The notes: a model not told the origin generated them from the letters alone. A DNA stretch of 27,276 nucleotides from Chloroflexaceae bacterium UBA1466 (GCA_002325605.1 DCSM01000168.1:620-27895); one strand, 5' to 3'. Counted from the stretch's first letter, positions 16,327 to 24,176 are shown. Translations and numbers: made by a program.

Positions 16327-17001
16327 GTGCAGCGCGTTGATTATCTTATGCCGACCATTCCCTCCACCTTGCTTAATTGCGAGGAACACTATTGCCCCCC
16401 AAGTAGTGTTCCTCACTGTGATTGTTGTGGTGCATCCCTTCATGCTCACCATTGGCAACTTCACGATGGGCGGCGGCAGTGTGGGGGTTGCCATAGGACA
16501 GCCATTTACGATTTTGCTTTAGCCCAGACGCTCTTTGCTGAAACGGCAGCGGGAATTAGGGCCCAGCTTGGTTTTTCCCTCAACGTAGGGGTTGAGTTTC
16601 GGCTGGTTGATGCCCCAGCGCTGCAAGCTCTTCGCTCGCAGGATACCAACCCTCAGCAGACCAAGGAGCGCACTTTGGGTCTCTATCATCGCCAAGGTCG
16701 GCTCCGGGTCATTTACATGTTGTATGGTTTGCCTCGGCTTCTCTTCCGCACCACCGTCGCCCACGAATTTGCTCATGCTTGGCAAGGGGAACATTGTCCC
16801 CTTTTGACTGACCAAGCTTTACGGGAAGGGTTTGCCGAATGGGTTGCTTACCGCCACCTTATCTGGCTTGGGGCCACCAAAGCAGCCCAACTTATGTTGA
16901 CCGCTCCTCACCCGTATCGTCCCTTGTTGGCCCAAGTGCTGACCTTAGAGGAGCAGTTTGGAATTCCTGGCCTAATTGACTACATCAGAAGATTTGAATA
17001 A
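16327..17001 (+). CDS. DA1-like zinc metallopeptidase with LIM-like zinc finger
   Basis: The protein has 224 residues from a GTG start; an ATG at 16348 is an alternative, and neither has a clear ribosome-binding site. A LIM-like zinc-binding half near residues 31-55 uses C31/C34 and C52/C55, with DGRRQCGGC. The C-terminal half has YGLPRLL, then the HExxH protease motif H146-E-F-A-H150 followed by AW, and E167 in REGFAEW as likely third ligand. Plant DA1 ubiquitin-activated peptidases show the same order: a DGRWYC-type LIM end, LYGLPRLL, AHEMMHAW and EEG. This is therefore a compact bacterial DA1-like protein. Bacterial substrates are unknown. Its stop codon directly abuts the ATG of the helicase gene (TAAATG), implying coupled translation. 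A perfect 11-bp inverted repeat lies inside its N-terminal coding part. Confidence 0.8.
   Translation: MQRVDYLMPTIPSTLLNCEEHYCPPSSVPHCDCCGASLHAHHWQLHDGRRQCGGCHRTAIYDFALAQTLFAETAAGIRAQLGFSLNVGVEFRLVDAPALQALRSQDTNPQQTKERTLGLYHRQGRLRVIYMLYGLPRLLFRTTVAHEFAHAWQGEHCPLLTDQALREGFAEWVAYRHLIWLGATKAAQLMLTAPHPYRPLLAQVLTLEEQFGIPGLIDYIRRFE
16381..16414 (+). repeat. Perfect 11-bp inverted repeat inside DA1-like gene
   Basis: GAGGAACACTA (16381-16391) and TAGTGTTCCTC (16404-16414) flank a 12-base loop containing C6. It encodes the Cys-containing linker just before the zinc finger. An RNA hairpin so close to the start could modulate translation. Confidence 0.7.
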
Positions 17002-19632
17002 ATGGATTTTACTTCAGCCCAACGAACAGCGATTGAGCTTCCCACCGACCTTGTCGTAACCGCTGGCGCGGGAAGTGGGAAGACCAGGGTCTTGGTTGAA
17101 CGCTATCTGCGGCTTTTGACCGAGGGTCATGAAGCTGCTTCCCTTTTAGCGCTGACCTTTACCGAAAAAGCGGCCAGGGAGATGCGGGAACGAGTCCGTT
17201 TGACCGTCGCGGAGCGGACTCGTTTGGCCCCTCTTACTGAAAGGCCCCTTTGGGAAGAACGACAGGCAGCGGTTGAAGCAGCGCGAATTGGAACCTTCCA
17301 CAGTTTTTGTGCAACTTTGCTGCGCGATCATCCCGCCGAGACGGGGCTTGATCCAGCCTTTTCCCTTTTAGACGAGGCTGAAACGAAACTGCTCCTTATT
17401 GAAAGTATTGAAGCGACGCTAAATACAGAATATGCAACCTTAGAGCAGAAAAAATCAGTTTTGCTCGAAGAGTTTGGGCCTGAAGAATTGAGCGCGCTTC
17501 TTGCTGAAATGGTGCAAGGGGGCCCAGAAGTAAAGGCTGCTTTAGCTGCGATGCCGCCCACACCTGCGGCTTTAGTCGCTTATTGGCGGACCCAACTGAG
17601 CGTAGTGCAAGCTGAAGTAGGCCGTGACCTTCTGACCGACCCGAATTGGCAAACGGCGCAAATGACCCTTCTGCAACTAGCAGCTTTCGCTTCCCAAGCT
17701 GATTTGTTAGGAAAGCAAGTTTTAGGGCTTGCTAAGTGGCTAATGGAAGAATCCAAGAAGGAGCAACCTAACCTTCTTTTTCCCTTTAAGATCGACTTAC
17801 GAGGGGGAAGTAAGAAGAATTGGCGGGGCGAGGGAACTTTGGAAGAAGCAAAGAAGACCTTGCGTACTTTGCGGGAAACTTATGCGCTTTATGCGCCCCT
17901 TCTGGAGCTAGTTCCCGCCGAAGCCTTGGAGGAACGAACCGCCCAAGCTGTGCTTGACCTTTGCGAGCTTTATCGAGCGGTTGGGAAGCGGTATAAGCGC
18001 GATAAGGAGCAGGAAAATCAGCTTGACTTTGATGATCTGATTGTTCGGACTCGTGAACTCTTAGAGCAAGACCCCACGGTTCGCAACCGTTGGCAAGCAG
18101 AATTGCAAGCTATTTTAGTTGACGAATTTCAAGATACAGATGATGAGCAGCGAGCGATTCTTACAGCTTTAACCAATTTAACCAAAGGTGGCCCAAAAGT
18201 TCCTCAGCTTTTCATCGTTGGCGATGGGAAACAATCTATTTATCGGTTTCGGGGCGCGGATGTCAGAGTATTTCAGGCTGTGGCGCAGGAGATTGTGCAA
18301 AAGGGGGGCCAAATTGTACCCCTTCAAACCTCATTTCGGACTCATCCGCCCCTCTTAAATTGGCTAAACCAAGTTACTGAAGCTCTCTTCGCTCGCCCAC
18401 GGGCCTTGCAGCCCTATGAAGTACCTTTTGAACCCTTGCAGCAGCATCGGGAGACCCCTTCCCATCCTCACTCTATTGAACTTCATATTCTTGCGCGGGA
18501 TGAAACGCTTGCACCACCTGTGAATGCTATTGAAGGTCGGAAAGCCGAAGCTAAAATTTTAGCTGAACGCTTGCAATTTCTTACGGCAGGAAGAGCAGGA
18601 AAGCTGATTTTTGATAAGCAAGAAGAGACTTGGCGCATCCCGACCTTCGCCGACATCGCTTTGCTTTTTCAAGCTTCGACGGTCTTTGAGTATTATGAGC
18701 AAGCTTTGCGGGAGCAAGGAATTCCCTTCCTCACAACGGCTGGAAGGGGCTACTACGGACGCAAAGAGGTGCAAGACCTTATTCACCTTATGCAAGTTCT
18801 TAATGATCCACAAGATAAATTGGCCCTGGTTGGGGTTTTGCGTTCCCCTCTTTTTGCGCTGGCCGATGAGCAAATTTTGCACTTGCACCTCAAGGATCCC
18901 AAAAACCTTTGGAATGCTCTTTTAACCTCACAGGGGAATGAAGAGAAAGAAGAGGTTACTTTTGCCCGTGAGACGTTGCACGAATTGTACACCTTACGGG
19001 GCAAGCTTAAAGTTGGGGAGCTACTTCGAGAAGCTTTGAGCAAAACGGGCTACTTAGCGACCATTAGCGGCTTGACTGATGGGGAACGGCGGCGGGTAAA
19101 TGTCGAGAAGCTCTTAGAAGTAGCGCGGCAGAAAGGGAGCAGTCTGAGTAATTATAGCGCCTACCTAGCCAGCTTGAATAAAACCGAATCGCGGGAAGGG
19201 GAAGCTCCTTTGGAGGCTGAGGGGAGCGTGCGCCTAATGACGGTGCATCGCAGCAAAGGGTTGGAGTTTCCCATTGTCGTTTTGCCTGACCTGGGGCGCG
19301 ATGTTAAGCCTAATCTCAGCCAGTGGCTGGCGCATCGAACTTATGGCTTAGGTCTCAAGTTTCGCAACCGCGATGAGCAACCCCTGGCCTATCTTCTGGC
19401 TTTAGCTGAGGAAAAACAGATGGAACAAGCCGAGCGGGAAAGGTTGCTTTACGTCGCGCTAACGCGGGCCCGCGACTACCTCATTTTGAGTGGCCCTGCC
19501 GCCAAAAAAAGTGGCCCGAATTGGCTTAGTTGGATCTTGGGGGCCTTGGGGTGGGCTTGGGAGCAAGACGGGCCACCCAAAGGGCTACACTACCCCTTAG
19601 AAGTTTGGCATCATATTCAGCCTGTAGGATAG
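17002..19632 (+). CDS. UvrD/AddA-like superfamily 1 helicase lacking a nuclease domain
   Basis: This 876-residue DNA helicase shows all SF1 motifs: Q-motif (TSAQRTAIE), Walker A AGAGSGKT (21-28), Ia (LTFTEKAAREM), Ib (GTFHSFC), II VDEFQDT (about 372-378), III VGDGKQSIYRFRGAD (about 405-419), IV (SFRTHPPLL), V (TVHRSKGLEFPIVVLPD, about 746) and VI (LLYVALTRARD, about 815). The sequence after motif VI and the long insertions resemble AddA/RecB-type recombination helicases. Those usually continue about 200-300 residues into a PD-(D/E)xK nuclease; here the protein stops about 60 residues after motif VI. The stop codon lies inside a palindromic repeat cluster (19625-19701), so the 3' end may be a truncation. 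The gene abuts the DA1-like gene with no gap. The likely role is DNA unwinding in repair or recombination; nuclease activity is not expected. Confidence 0.85.
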   Translation: MDFTSAQRTAIELPTDLVVTAGAGSGKTRVLVERYLRLLTEGHEAASLLALTFTEKAAREMRERVRLTVAERTRLAPLTERPLWEERQAAVEAARIGTFHSFCATLLRDHPAETGLDPAFSLLDEAETKLLLIESIEATLNTEYATLEQKKSVLLEEFGPEELSALLAEMVQGGPEVKAALAAMPPTPAALVAYWRTQLSVVQAEVGRDLLTDPNWQTAQMTLLQLAAFASQADLLGKQVLGLAKWLMEESKKEQPNLLFPFKIDLRGGSKKNWRGEGTLEEAKKTLRTLRETYALYAPLLELVPAEALEERTAQAVLDLCELYRAVGKRYKRDKEQENQLDFDDLIVRTRELLEQDPTVRNRWQAELQAILVDEFQDTDDEQRAILTALTNLTKGGPKVPQLFIVGDGKQSIYRFRGADVRVFQAVAQEIVQKGGQIVPLQTSFRTHPPLLNWLNQVTEALFARPRALQPYEVPFEPLQQHRETPSHPHSIELHILARDETLAPPVNAIEGRKAEAKILAERLQFLTAGRAGKLIFDKQEETWRIPTFADIALLFQASTVFEYYEQALREQGIPFLTTAGRGYYGRKEVQDLIHLMQVLNDPQDKLALVGVLRSPLFALADEQILHLHLKDPKNLWNALLTSQGNEEKEEVTFARETLHELYTLRGKLKVGELLREALSKTGYLATISGLTDGERRRVNVEKLLEVARQKGSSLSNYSAYLASLNKTESREGEAPLEAEGSVRLMTVHRSKGLEFPIVVLPDLGRDVKPNLSQWLAHRTYGLGLKFRNRDEQPLAYLLALAEEKQMEQAERERLLYVALTRARDYLILSGPAAKKSGPNWLSWILGALGWAWEQDGPPKGLHYPLEVWHHIQPVG

Positions 19633-19701
19633 GCAAAGTGGTTTGACAGGCTGGAAGCCTATCCTACGGTAGGGTTTGACAGGCTGGAAGCCTATCCTAC
19701 G
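19625..19701 (+). repeat. REP-like palindromic repeat cluster
   Basis: A 28-base unit beginning GTTTGACAGGCTGGAAGCC and ending TATCCTACG occurs twice in direct orientation (19641-19668 and 19674-19701, period 33). An inverted 10-base part, TAGGATAGGC (19625-19634), carries the helicase stop codon and can pair with GCCTATCCTA of either copy. Each unit contains the palindrome AGGCT-GGA-AGCCT. The inverted part plus copy 1 could form a hairpin that ends the helicase transcript. Confidence 0.85.
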
Positions 19702-19755
19702 CTTACTTTTTAGAAGCTCTCGCGGGAGCTGCGGGAGCTGCGGCAAAAAAGATGA

Positions 19756-19769
19756 CGAGCTAAAGCTCG
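19756..19769. repeat. Short palindrome CGAGCT-AA-AGCTCG
   Basis: A 6-bp perfect stem with a 2-base loop lies in the gap between the helicase and kinase genes. A 9-base tandem duplication (GGGAGCTGC twice) lies just before it at about 19724-19741. It is the same style of short intergenic palindrome as at 19641-19701 and 24177-24213. Apart from these repeats I see no gene between 19633 and 19848. Confidence 0.5.
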
Positions 19770-19848
19770 CCCAGAGCCTTTTCCGCTTGCCCCCTTTTTG
19801 CTTGAGCAGCCATCATGGGCCGTGAAAAAAGAAGCGCATCGAGGATTT

Positions 19849-21771
19849 ATGCTCATTTGCCGCGATATGTTCACCGGAATTGGCTGTGGGGCCAAAAATC
19901 GAAATTGCGCCCAGTTTTGTCAACACTGTGGGCAAACTTTGCGCTTCGCCCTGCGGCTGCACGAAAGCGGGACGCTTTTGCGGCACTATCGCATCACGCG
20001 CCTGTTGGGGCACGGGGGCACGGGGGCCGTCTATCAGGCTACAAATATTCGGCGAACTTCAGTGGTCGTAGCCCTCAAGCAGTTTTTTGCGCCGGGCGGA
20101 ATTCGGTTCTTTGAAGCTCAATTTGCGATCCTTCAGACCCTTCAGCATGATAATTTGCCCTGCTATTATGAAGTCTTTGAACTGGACAGCGACGGTTATC
20201 TGGTGATGGAGTTTGTGCCTGGCCCCAGCTTGCAAGATTTGCAAGCTAAACAACCCGAACCCATCTCAGAATTCCAATTGCTTGATTATGCGGTGCAAAT
20301 CAGCGATGCTTTACACTACTTGCAGCAGCAGCAAATTCCCCTCCTTCACGGCGACATCAAACCGCTTAACATTCGGACCTCGTTGGGGGGGCTGGTGAAG
20401 CTGGTTGACTTTGGGCTAGGGAAGCAGGGAGGGTTGCGCGACCCGCATTATCTTCCTTCCCCTTACGCGGCGTTGGAACACGGGACACTAGAAGCTGGCC
20501 CCCCCAGCGAAATCTATAGCTTGGGAGCTACGCTTTATCAACTTTTGAGTGGGAAAGTCCCCTTACCTTCAACCGAAAGGGTTACTTTGGTCACCCAGCA
20601 AAGCCCTTATCTTCCCCGGATTTGGCTGCCGCTGGCCCAACGGGAGCCAAAAGAAGCCGAGCAAAAGGGGGAAGCACCCAGCGTTCTGGATGCGCCCGCC
20701 TCAACTGACCCTTTGCCTCCCTTGCTGACCCTCAACCCTCATCTTACTTCACCAATGGTCGGCGCAGTTATGCAAGCGCTCAATCTGCTTCCCAAACAAC
20801 GCTTTCCCACCGCCGCCGCTTTCAAGAAGGCTCTGCTTAGGAATGCTCCTCCCAGTCAATCGCCCGTGGTCAAAAGTAGCTTGCGGGGGATTTTGGCAGG
20901 TCATCAGAGTATGGTGATCTGTTTAGCCTGGAGTCCGAGTGGAAAATGGTTAGCCAGCGGGGGCGATGATAAAAGTATTCGGGTTTGGGCAACGCAACCT
21001 TGCACCGAATTTCAGCAGCTCAAAGGCCATACGGCCCGCATTTCGCGGCTGGCTTGGAGTCCCGATGAGCAGCTTTTAGCCAGCGTGAGCGATGATTGGG
21101 AAATCCAACTCTGGCAAGTTGAGGATGGGACAAGGGTCCGTGTTTTAGAGGGCCACGTTGCGGGAATCAGCGCTCTCGCTTGGAGTCCCGATAGTCAACT
21201 TTTGGCCAGCGCGACTTGGGATGACAAAATCCGCCTCTGGTGTGTCGCCGATGGTAGCCCTACGCGCACCTTGAAAGGTCAGCTAAGGGATCTTCAGAGC
21301 CTTACTTGGAGCCTCGATGGACAAACGGTGATCGGGGGGGGCTTGAATTGGCGGGTGCAATGGTGGGATAAGACAAGTGGGCAACCTTGGCATGTCACGA
21401 AGGGCTATAAAACCAGTGAACGTTGCCTCGCCTGGAACCCCGATGGGCAAACGGTGGCCACCACTTGTGGCGATAACCTGATTCGGCTATGGCGGGTGGC
21501 GGATGGAAGTTTGCTCTATACTTTAGATAGCCACACCAAAGGGGTTTGGGATTTGGCCTGGAGTCCCGATGGGCGAACGTTAGCGAGCGGGGGGGAAGAT
21601 AAGACGGTACGGCTTTGGCGAGCCGCCACCGGGAGTCTCCAGGAAACGCTCAAGGGGCATACGGGGGCCGTCTACAGCATCGCCTGGAGTCCCGATGGGC
21701 AGTTGCTGGCCAGCGCCAGCGCGGATACGACAGTGCGGCTGTGGGAAGTTGCGAGGGGGGAGGGGGAATAG
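19849..21771 (+). CDS. Ser/Thr protein kinase fused to seven WD40 repeats
   Basis: The protein has about 640 residues. The N-terminal zinc-ribbon-like segment has C4, C13, C24 and C27 (QFCQHCG). The kinase domain has a Gly-loop LGHGGTGAVY (about 53-62), Lys77 in VALKQF, a catalytic loop HGDIKPLN (about 167; HGD instead of HRD) and DFG at about 187. After a Pro/Glu-rich linker come seven WD40 repeats (about 347-640), each with GH-type start, AWSPDG and RLW, enough for one complete propeller; repeats 4 and 5 have degenerate GH. There is no TM segment, so it is a cytosolic Hanks-type kinase with the propeller as protein-binding platform. The ATG at 19849 is chosen because GAGG lies just upstream; a TTG at 19798 would add 17 residues. 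Such kinase-WD40 fusions are common in Chloroflexota and cyanobacteria. Confidence 0.85.
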   Translation: MLICRDMFTGIGCGAKNRNCAQFCQHCGQTLRFALRLHESGTLLRHYRITRLLGHGGTGAVYQATNIRRTSVVVALKQFFAPGGIRFFEAQFAILQTLQHDNLPCYYEVFELDSDGYLVMEFVPGPSLQDLQAKQPEPISEFQLLDYAVQISDALHYLQQQQIPLLHGDIKPLNIRTSLGGLVKLVDFGLGKQGGLRDPHYLPSPYAALEHGTLEAGPPSEIYSLGATLYQLLSGKVPLPSTERVTLVTQQSPYLPRIWLPLAQREPKEAEQKGEAPSVLDAPASTDPLPPLLTLNPHLTSPMVGAVMQALNLLPKQRFPTAAAFKKALLRNAPPSQSPVVKSSLRGILAGHQSMVICLAWSPSGKWLASGGDDKSIRVWATQPCTEFQQLKGHTARISRLAWSPDEQLLASVSDDWEIQLWQVEDGTRVRVLEGHVAGISALAWSPDSQLLASATWDDKIRLWCVADGSPTRTLKGQLRDLQSLTWSLDGQTVIGGGLNWRVQWWDKTSGQPWHVTKGYKTSERCLAWNPDGQTVATTCGDNLIRLWRVADGSLLYTLDSHTKGVWDLAWSPDGRTLASGGEDKTVRLWRAATGSLQETLKGHTGAVYSIAWSPDGQLLASASADTTVRLWEVARGEGE

Positions 21772-21802
21772 ATAAGCAATCACCTCTGCCACGCCACAAA
21801 TT

Positions 21803-22018
21803 CTATAACAACCAGCCACGCTCAAGACCATGTTTAATTCCACCCTCCCAATCAGCAGTCAAGTGTCGTCTCACAAAATCAAACAGATGAAATATAACCT
21901 CTGAGTCAATGGGATTCTTCTGATAACCTGGTGCAAACCGAAATTCTCTGTCCGTATTCTTTTGCTTGCGAAAAACGTATATTTGGTCAACATTGAAAAA
22001 TAGCCTCGCTAAATTATA
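21803..22018 (-). pseudogene. Broken minus-strand ORF, 71 codons without a start
   Basis: On the minus strand a frame runs from just after a TGA (22019-22021) to a TAG (21803-21805) with no ATG, GTG or TTG in its first half. The translation looks protein-like, with balanced composition: VDQIYVFRKQKN, EFRFAPGYQKNPIDSEV and IFHLFDFVRRHL, ending in LERGWLL. I do not recognise a family. It is probably the 3' remnant of a decayed gene. It points toward the kinase gene, opposite to all recognised intact genes. It could be a chance open frame. Confidence 0.4.
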
Positions 22019-22081
22019 TCACTTTTCGCTACTTTGGTAACTTTGGCAGCAAGCGCATCGCTGGTAGTTTGCCTAACAAAA

Positions 22082-22138
22082 TGTAGCCCCAAACGCAACC
22101 TTTAGACCTAAAGGTCTGCTCTTCTCTTCTGTAGCCCC
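22082..22138. repeat. Palindrome flanked by 9-base direct repeats upstream of nif
   Basis: ACCTTTAG (22098-22105) and CTAAAGGT (22108-22115) form a perfect 8-bp inverted repeat with a 2-base centre. TGTAGCCCC occurs on both sides (22082-22090 and 22130-22138). It lies 86 bases upstream of the -35 box. It could be an operator for a dimeric regulator or a small decayed element. Confidence 0.5.
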
Positions 22139-22200
22139 TAAATTCTCGACTTAGTTAATCTATCCAAGCGCAGTTGAGTTTCCTTTAAGCATCTTTGCCA

Positions 22201-22229
22201 TAGACAATCCCCTTTTATTTTGCTATGAT
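22201..22229 (+). promoter_or_regulatory. Sigma-70-type promoter of the nif operon
   Basis: The -35 TAGACA (22201-22206; 5/6 match to TTGACA) and the -10 TATGAT (22224-22229; 5/6 match to TATAAT) are separated by exactly 17 bases. A TG one base upstream of the -10 (22221-22222) gives an extended -10. Transcription would start near 22236, about 140 bases before nifH. Confidence 0.6.
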
Positions 22230-22257
22230 GTAACTAACAAAACAGATAGCTCTTAGC

Positions 22258-22277
22258 AAAGCAACGTTCATTGCTTT
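22258..22277 (+). other. Hairpin in the nifH leader
   Basis: AAAGCAA (22258-22264) pairs with TTGCTTT (22271-22277) around a 6-base loop, in the untranslated leader. No riboswitch class is recognised. It may protect the mRNA 5' end. Confidence 0.4.
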
Positions 22278-22378
22278 CCCCTCTGCATTGCCGCAGTCCG
22301 TAATCTCCTTCTTAGCCAAGATTCTCCTGAATAGGTTAGCTTTACCTTCAACCCTTACTTAGAGAGGTTTATTTCATC

Positions 22379-23200
22379 ATGCGCCAAATAGCATTCTACG
22401 GCAAAGGTGGGATTGGCAAGTCAACCACGCAACAAAACACTGCCGCCGCGCTTGCCTCCCTTGGGAACAAGATTATGGTTGTCGGCTGCGACCCCAAAGC
22501 CGATTGTACCCGGTTGTTACTCCGGGGCAAACGCCAGATGTCGGTGTTGGACACGCTGCGCGAAGTGGGCCCTGAGAAGGTCACACTAGAGAGCGTTGTG
22601 ACGGAAGGTTATGGGCATACCAAGTGCGTCGAATCGGGCGGGCCGGAGCCAGGGGTCGGCTGCGGCGGGCGCGGGGTGATCACCTCCATTCAGTTGCTAG
22701 AGAAGCTCGGCGCGTATACCGAAGACCTTAACTATGTTTTCTACGATGTGTTGGGCGACGTGGTTTGCGGGGGCTTTGCGATGCCGATCCGCGAAGGCTA
22801 CGCGCAAGAGATTTACATCGTTTGTTCAGGCGAATATATGGCTCTCTTTGCGGCAAATAACATTTCTAAAGGAATTCAGAAGTTTGCCAAACGGGGTTAT
22901 GCTCGCCTGGGCGGGTTAGTCTGCAACTCGCGGATGGTTGAGAATGAGTATGAGCTAGTAGACGAGTTTGCGAAACGCCTGAATACCAAGCTGATTCATT
23001 TTGTCCCGCGCAGTAAGGATGTTCAACGCGCCGAGATCAATAAGCAGACCGTGATCGACTACGATAAGGAACTTCCGCAGGCCGCAGAGTATATCACCTT
23101 GGCCAATGAAATTGTTGAAAATAAGGATTTCACCATCCCGACCCCCATCACGCAAGATGAATTAGAGGATTTGATGCGCGAGTACGGTGTGGTGGATTAG
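22379..23200 (+). CDS. nifH: Nitrogenase iron protein (dinitrogenase reductase)
   Basis: This 273-residue NifH homodimer subunit delivers electrons with ATP hydrolysis to nitrogenase component I. The P-loop is GKGGIGKS (residues 8-15). The two [4Fe-4S] ligands are C95 (GVGCGGRG) and C130 (DVVCGGFAMP). R98, three residues after C95, corresponds to the arginine ADP-ribosylated by DraT in other diazotrophs. Switch regions DPKAD and DVLGD are intact, so the protein appears functional. It separates clearly from BchL/ChlL by GPEPGVGC and the NifH-type C-terminus. AGAGAGG lies 11 bases before the ATG. It is the first gene of nifHBDK, 47 bases before nifB. No nifI (PII-like) genes lie between nifH and nifD, unlike in methanogens. 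Confidence 0.95.
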   Translation: MRQIAFYGKGGIGKSTTQQNTAAALASLGNKIMVVGCDPKADCTRLLLRGKRQMSVLDTLREVGPEKVTLESVVTEGYGHTKCVESGGPEPGVGCGGRGVITSIQLLEKLGAYTEDLNYVFYDVLGDVVCGGFAMPIREGYAQEIYIVCSGEYMALFAANNISKGIQKFAKRGYARLGGLVCNSRMVENEYELVDEFAKRLNTKLIHFVPRSKDVQRAEINKQTVIDYDKELPQAAEYITLANEIVENKDFTIPTPITQDELEDLMREYGVVD

Positions 23201-23247
23201 ATTTCCCGTTGGTCGTTGACCTTTGCCAAGCAACGTAGGAAAAAGAT

Positions 23248-24174
23248 ATGGCTTCGCTAACCTTCACCAATTCAAGCCCCGCCGTCGCCGAACACCCTTG
23301 TTACAGCGAGGAAGCCCATCACAAGTTTGGGCGCATCCATGTACCCGTAGCCCCGCGCTGTAATATCCAGTGCAACTATTGCATCCGCAAGTTTGCCTGC
23401 CCCAATGAGAACCGTCCTGGGGTAACAACTAAAGTAATCTCCCCAACTGAGGCCCTTCAGACCATCCGCGAGGCCTTACGGTTGGAACCTCGGCTCCGCG
23501 TCTTAGGGGTTGCGGGCCCTGGCGACGCTTTAGACAACCCCGCGACCATTGAGACCTTCCTCAAAGCCAAGCAGGAATTCCCCTTCCTGACCCGTTGCAT
23601 CTCCACGAATGGTTTGTTGCTCCCCGATAAGCTGGACGCGATTGAGCAAGCCGGGATTACGACGGTCACGATTACGATTAACGCCGTTGACCTTGCGATT
23701 GGGGAGCAAATCTACAGCCGGGTAAGTTATCAAGGGAAGACCTATCGGGGGCGGGAAGCCTTCCAAATCCTCAATCGCAATCAATTGGAAGGGCTGCGGC
23801 AAGCGGCCATGCGAGGTATGCTTGTCAAGGTCAACTCCGTGATGATCCCTGGGGTGAACGATCAGCACCTTATCGAGTTAGCGAAGGTCGTGAAGGGGCT
23901 AGGGGCTTATATCTTGAACATCATTCCCGTGATCCCTTTAGCCAAGTTTGCTGACCTTACCCCCCCAACTGAAGCGGAAGTCAATCAGCTCCGGGATGCG
24001 TGTGAAGCGGTGCTGCCGCAGTTTCGCAATTGCTTACGCTGCCGAGCAGATGCGGTGGGCGTACCTGGGGAAGAAGGTTGTGGCCCTAGCACAGAGACCG
24101 AGACGGTCTGCTCGCCCAAGTTCTTAGCCGATAAGCCTGTCCTAAAGCCCAATGGCCCTGTACCGTGTCTCTAG
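23248..24174 (+). CDS. nifB: NifB, radical SAM NifB-co synthase (short form)
   Basis: This 308-residue protein converts two [4Fe-4S] units into NifB-co, the 8Fe-9S-C precursor of the nitrogenase cofactor. The radical-SAM cluster motif is C38-N-I-Q-C42-N-Y-C45. C18 near the N-terminus and the conserved C-terminal CLRCRADAVG are present. It lacks the NifX/NafY-like C-terminal domain of proteobacterial NifB, as is usual in archaeal and Chloroflexota forms. AGGA lies 7 bases before the ATG at 23248. Its place between nifH and nifD, in the middle of the structural genes, is characteristic of Roseiflexus-type clusters. The stop is followed within 2 bases by a very strong hairpin. Confidence 0.95.
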   Translation: MASLTFTNSSPAVAEHPCYSEEAHHKFGRIHVPVAPRCNIQCNYCIRKFACPNENRPGVTTKVISPTEALQTIREALRLEPRLRVLGVAGPGDALDNPATIETFLKAKQEFPFLTRCISTNGLLLPDKLDAIEQAGITTVTITINAVDLAIGEQIYSRVSYQGKTYRGREAFQILNRNQLEGLRQAAMRGMLVKVNSVMIPGVNDQHLIELAKVVKGLGAYILNIIPVIPLAKFADLTPPTEAEVNQLRDACEAVLPQFRNCLRCRADAVGVPGEEGCGPSTETETVCSPKFLADKPVLKPNGPVPCL

Positions 24175-24176
24175 TT

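Larger units (their letters stand above)
21772..22378. other. Intergenic region upstream of nif operon
   Basis: This 607-base, AT-richer stretch holds a broken minus-strand ORF (21803-22018), a palindrome flanked by 9-base direct repeats (22082-22138), a sigma-70-like promoter (22201-22229) and a leader of about 140 bases with one small hairpin before nifH. I see no RNA gene and no sigma-54 (GG-N10-GC type) promoter in it. Confidence 0.6.

Noticed and set aside
17002..19632. Calling the helicase addA, recB, uvrD or pcrA
   Set aside because: Motifs fit the wider UvrD/AddA superfamily, but the nuclease domain and an AddB/RecC partner are absent, and the length does not fit UvrD/PcrA closely.
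19641..19701. Start of a CRISPR array
   Set aside because: Only two 28-base units separated by 5 bases, no spacers of normal length and no cas genes; it is a tandem palindromic repeat.
21615..21890. 91-codon + strand ORF at the WD40 gene end
   Set aside because: It lies mostly in another frame of the WD40 repeats, with Gly/Arg/Ser-rich shadow composition.
22195..22229. TTGCCA at 22195-22200 as the nif -35 box
   Set aside because: Spacing to TATGAT would be 23 bases; TAGACA gives 17.
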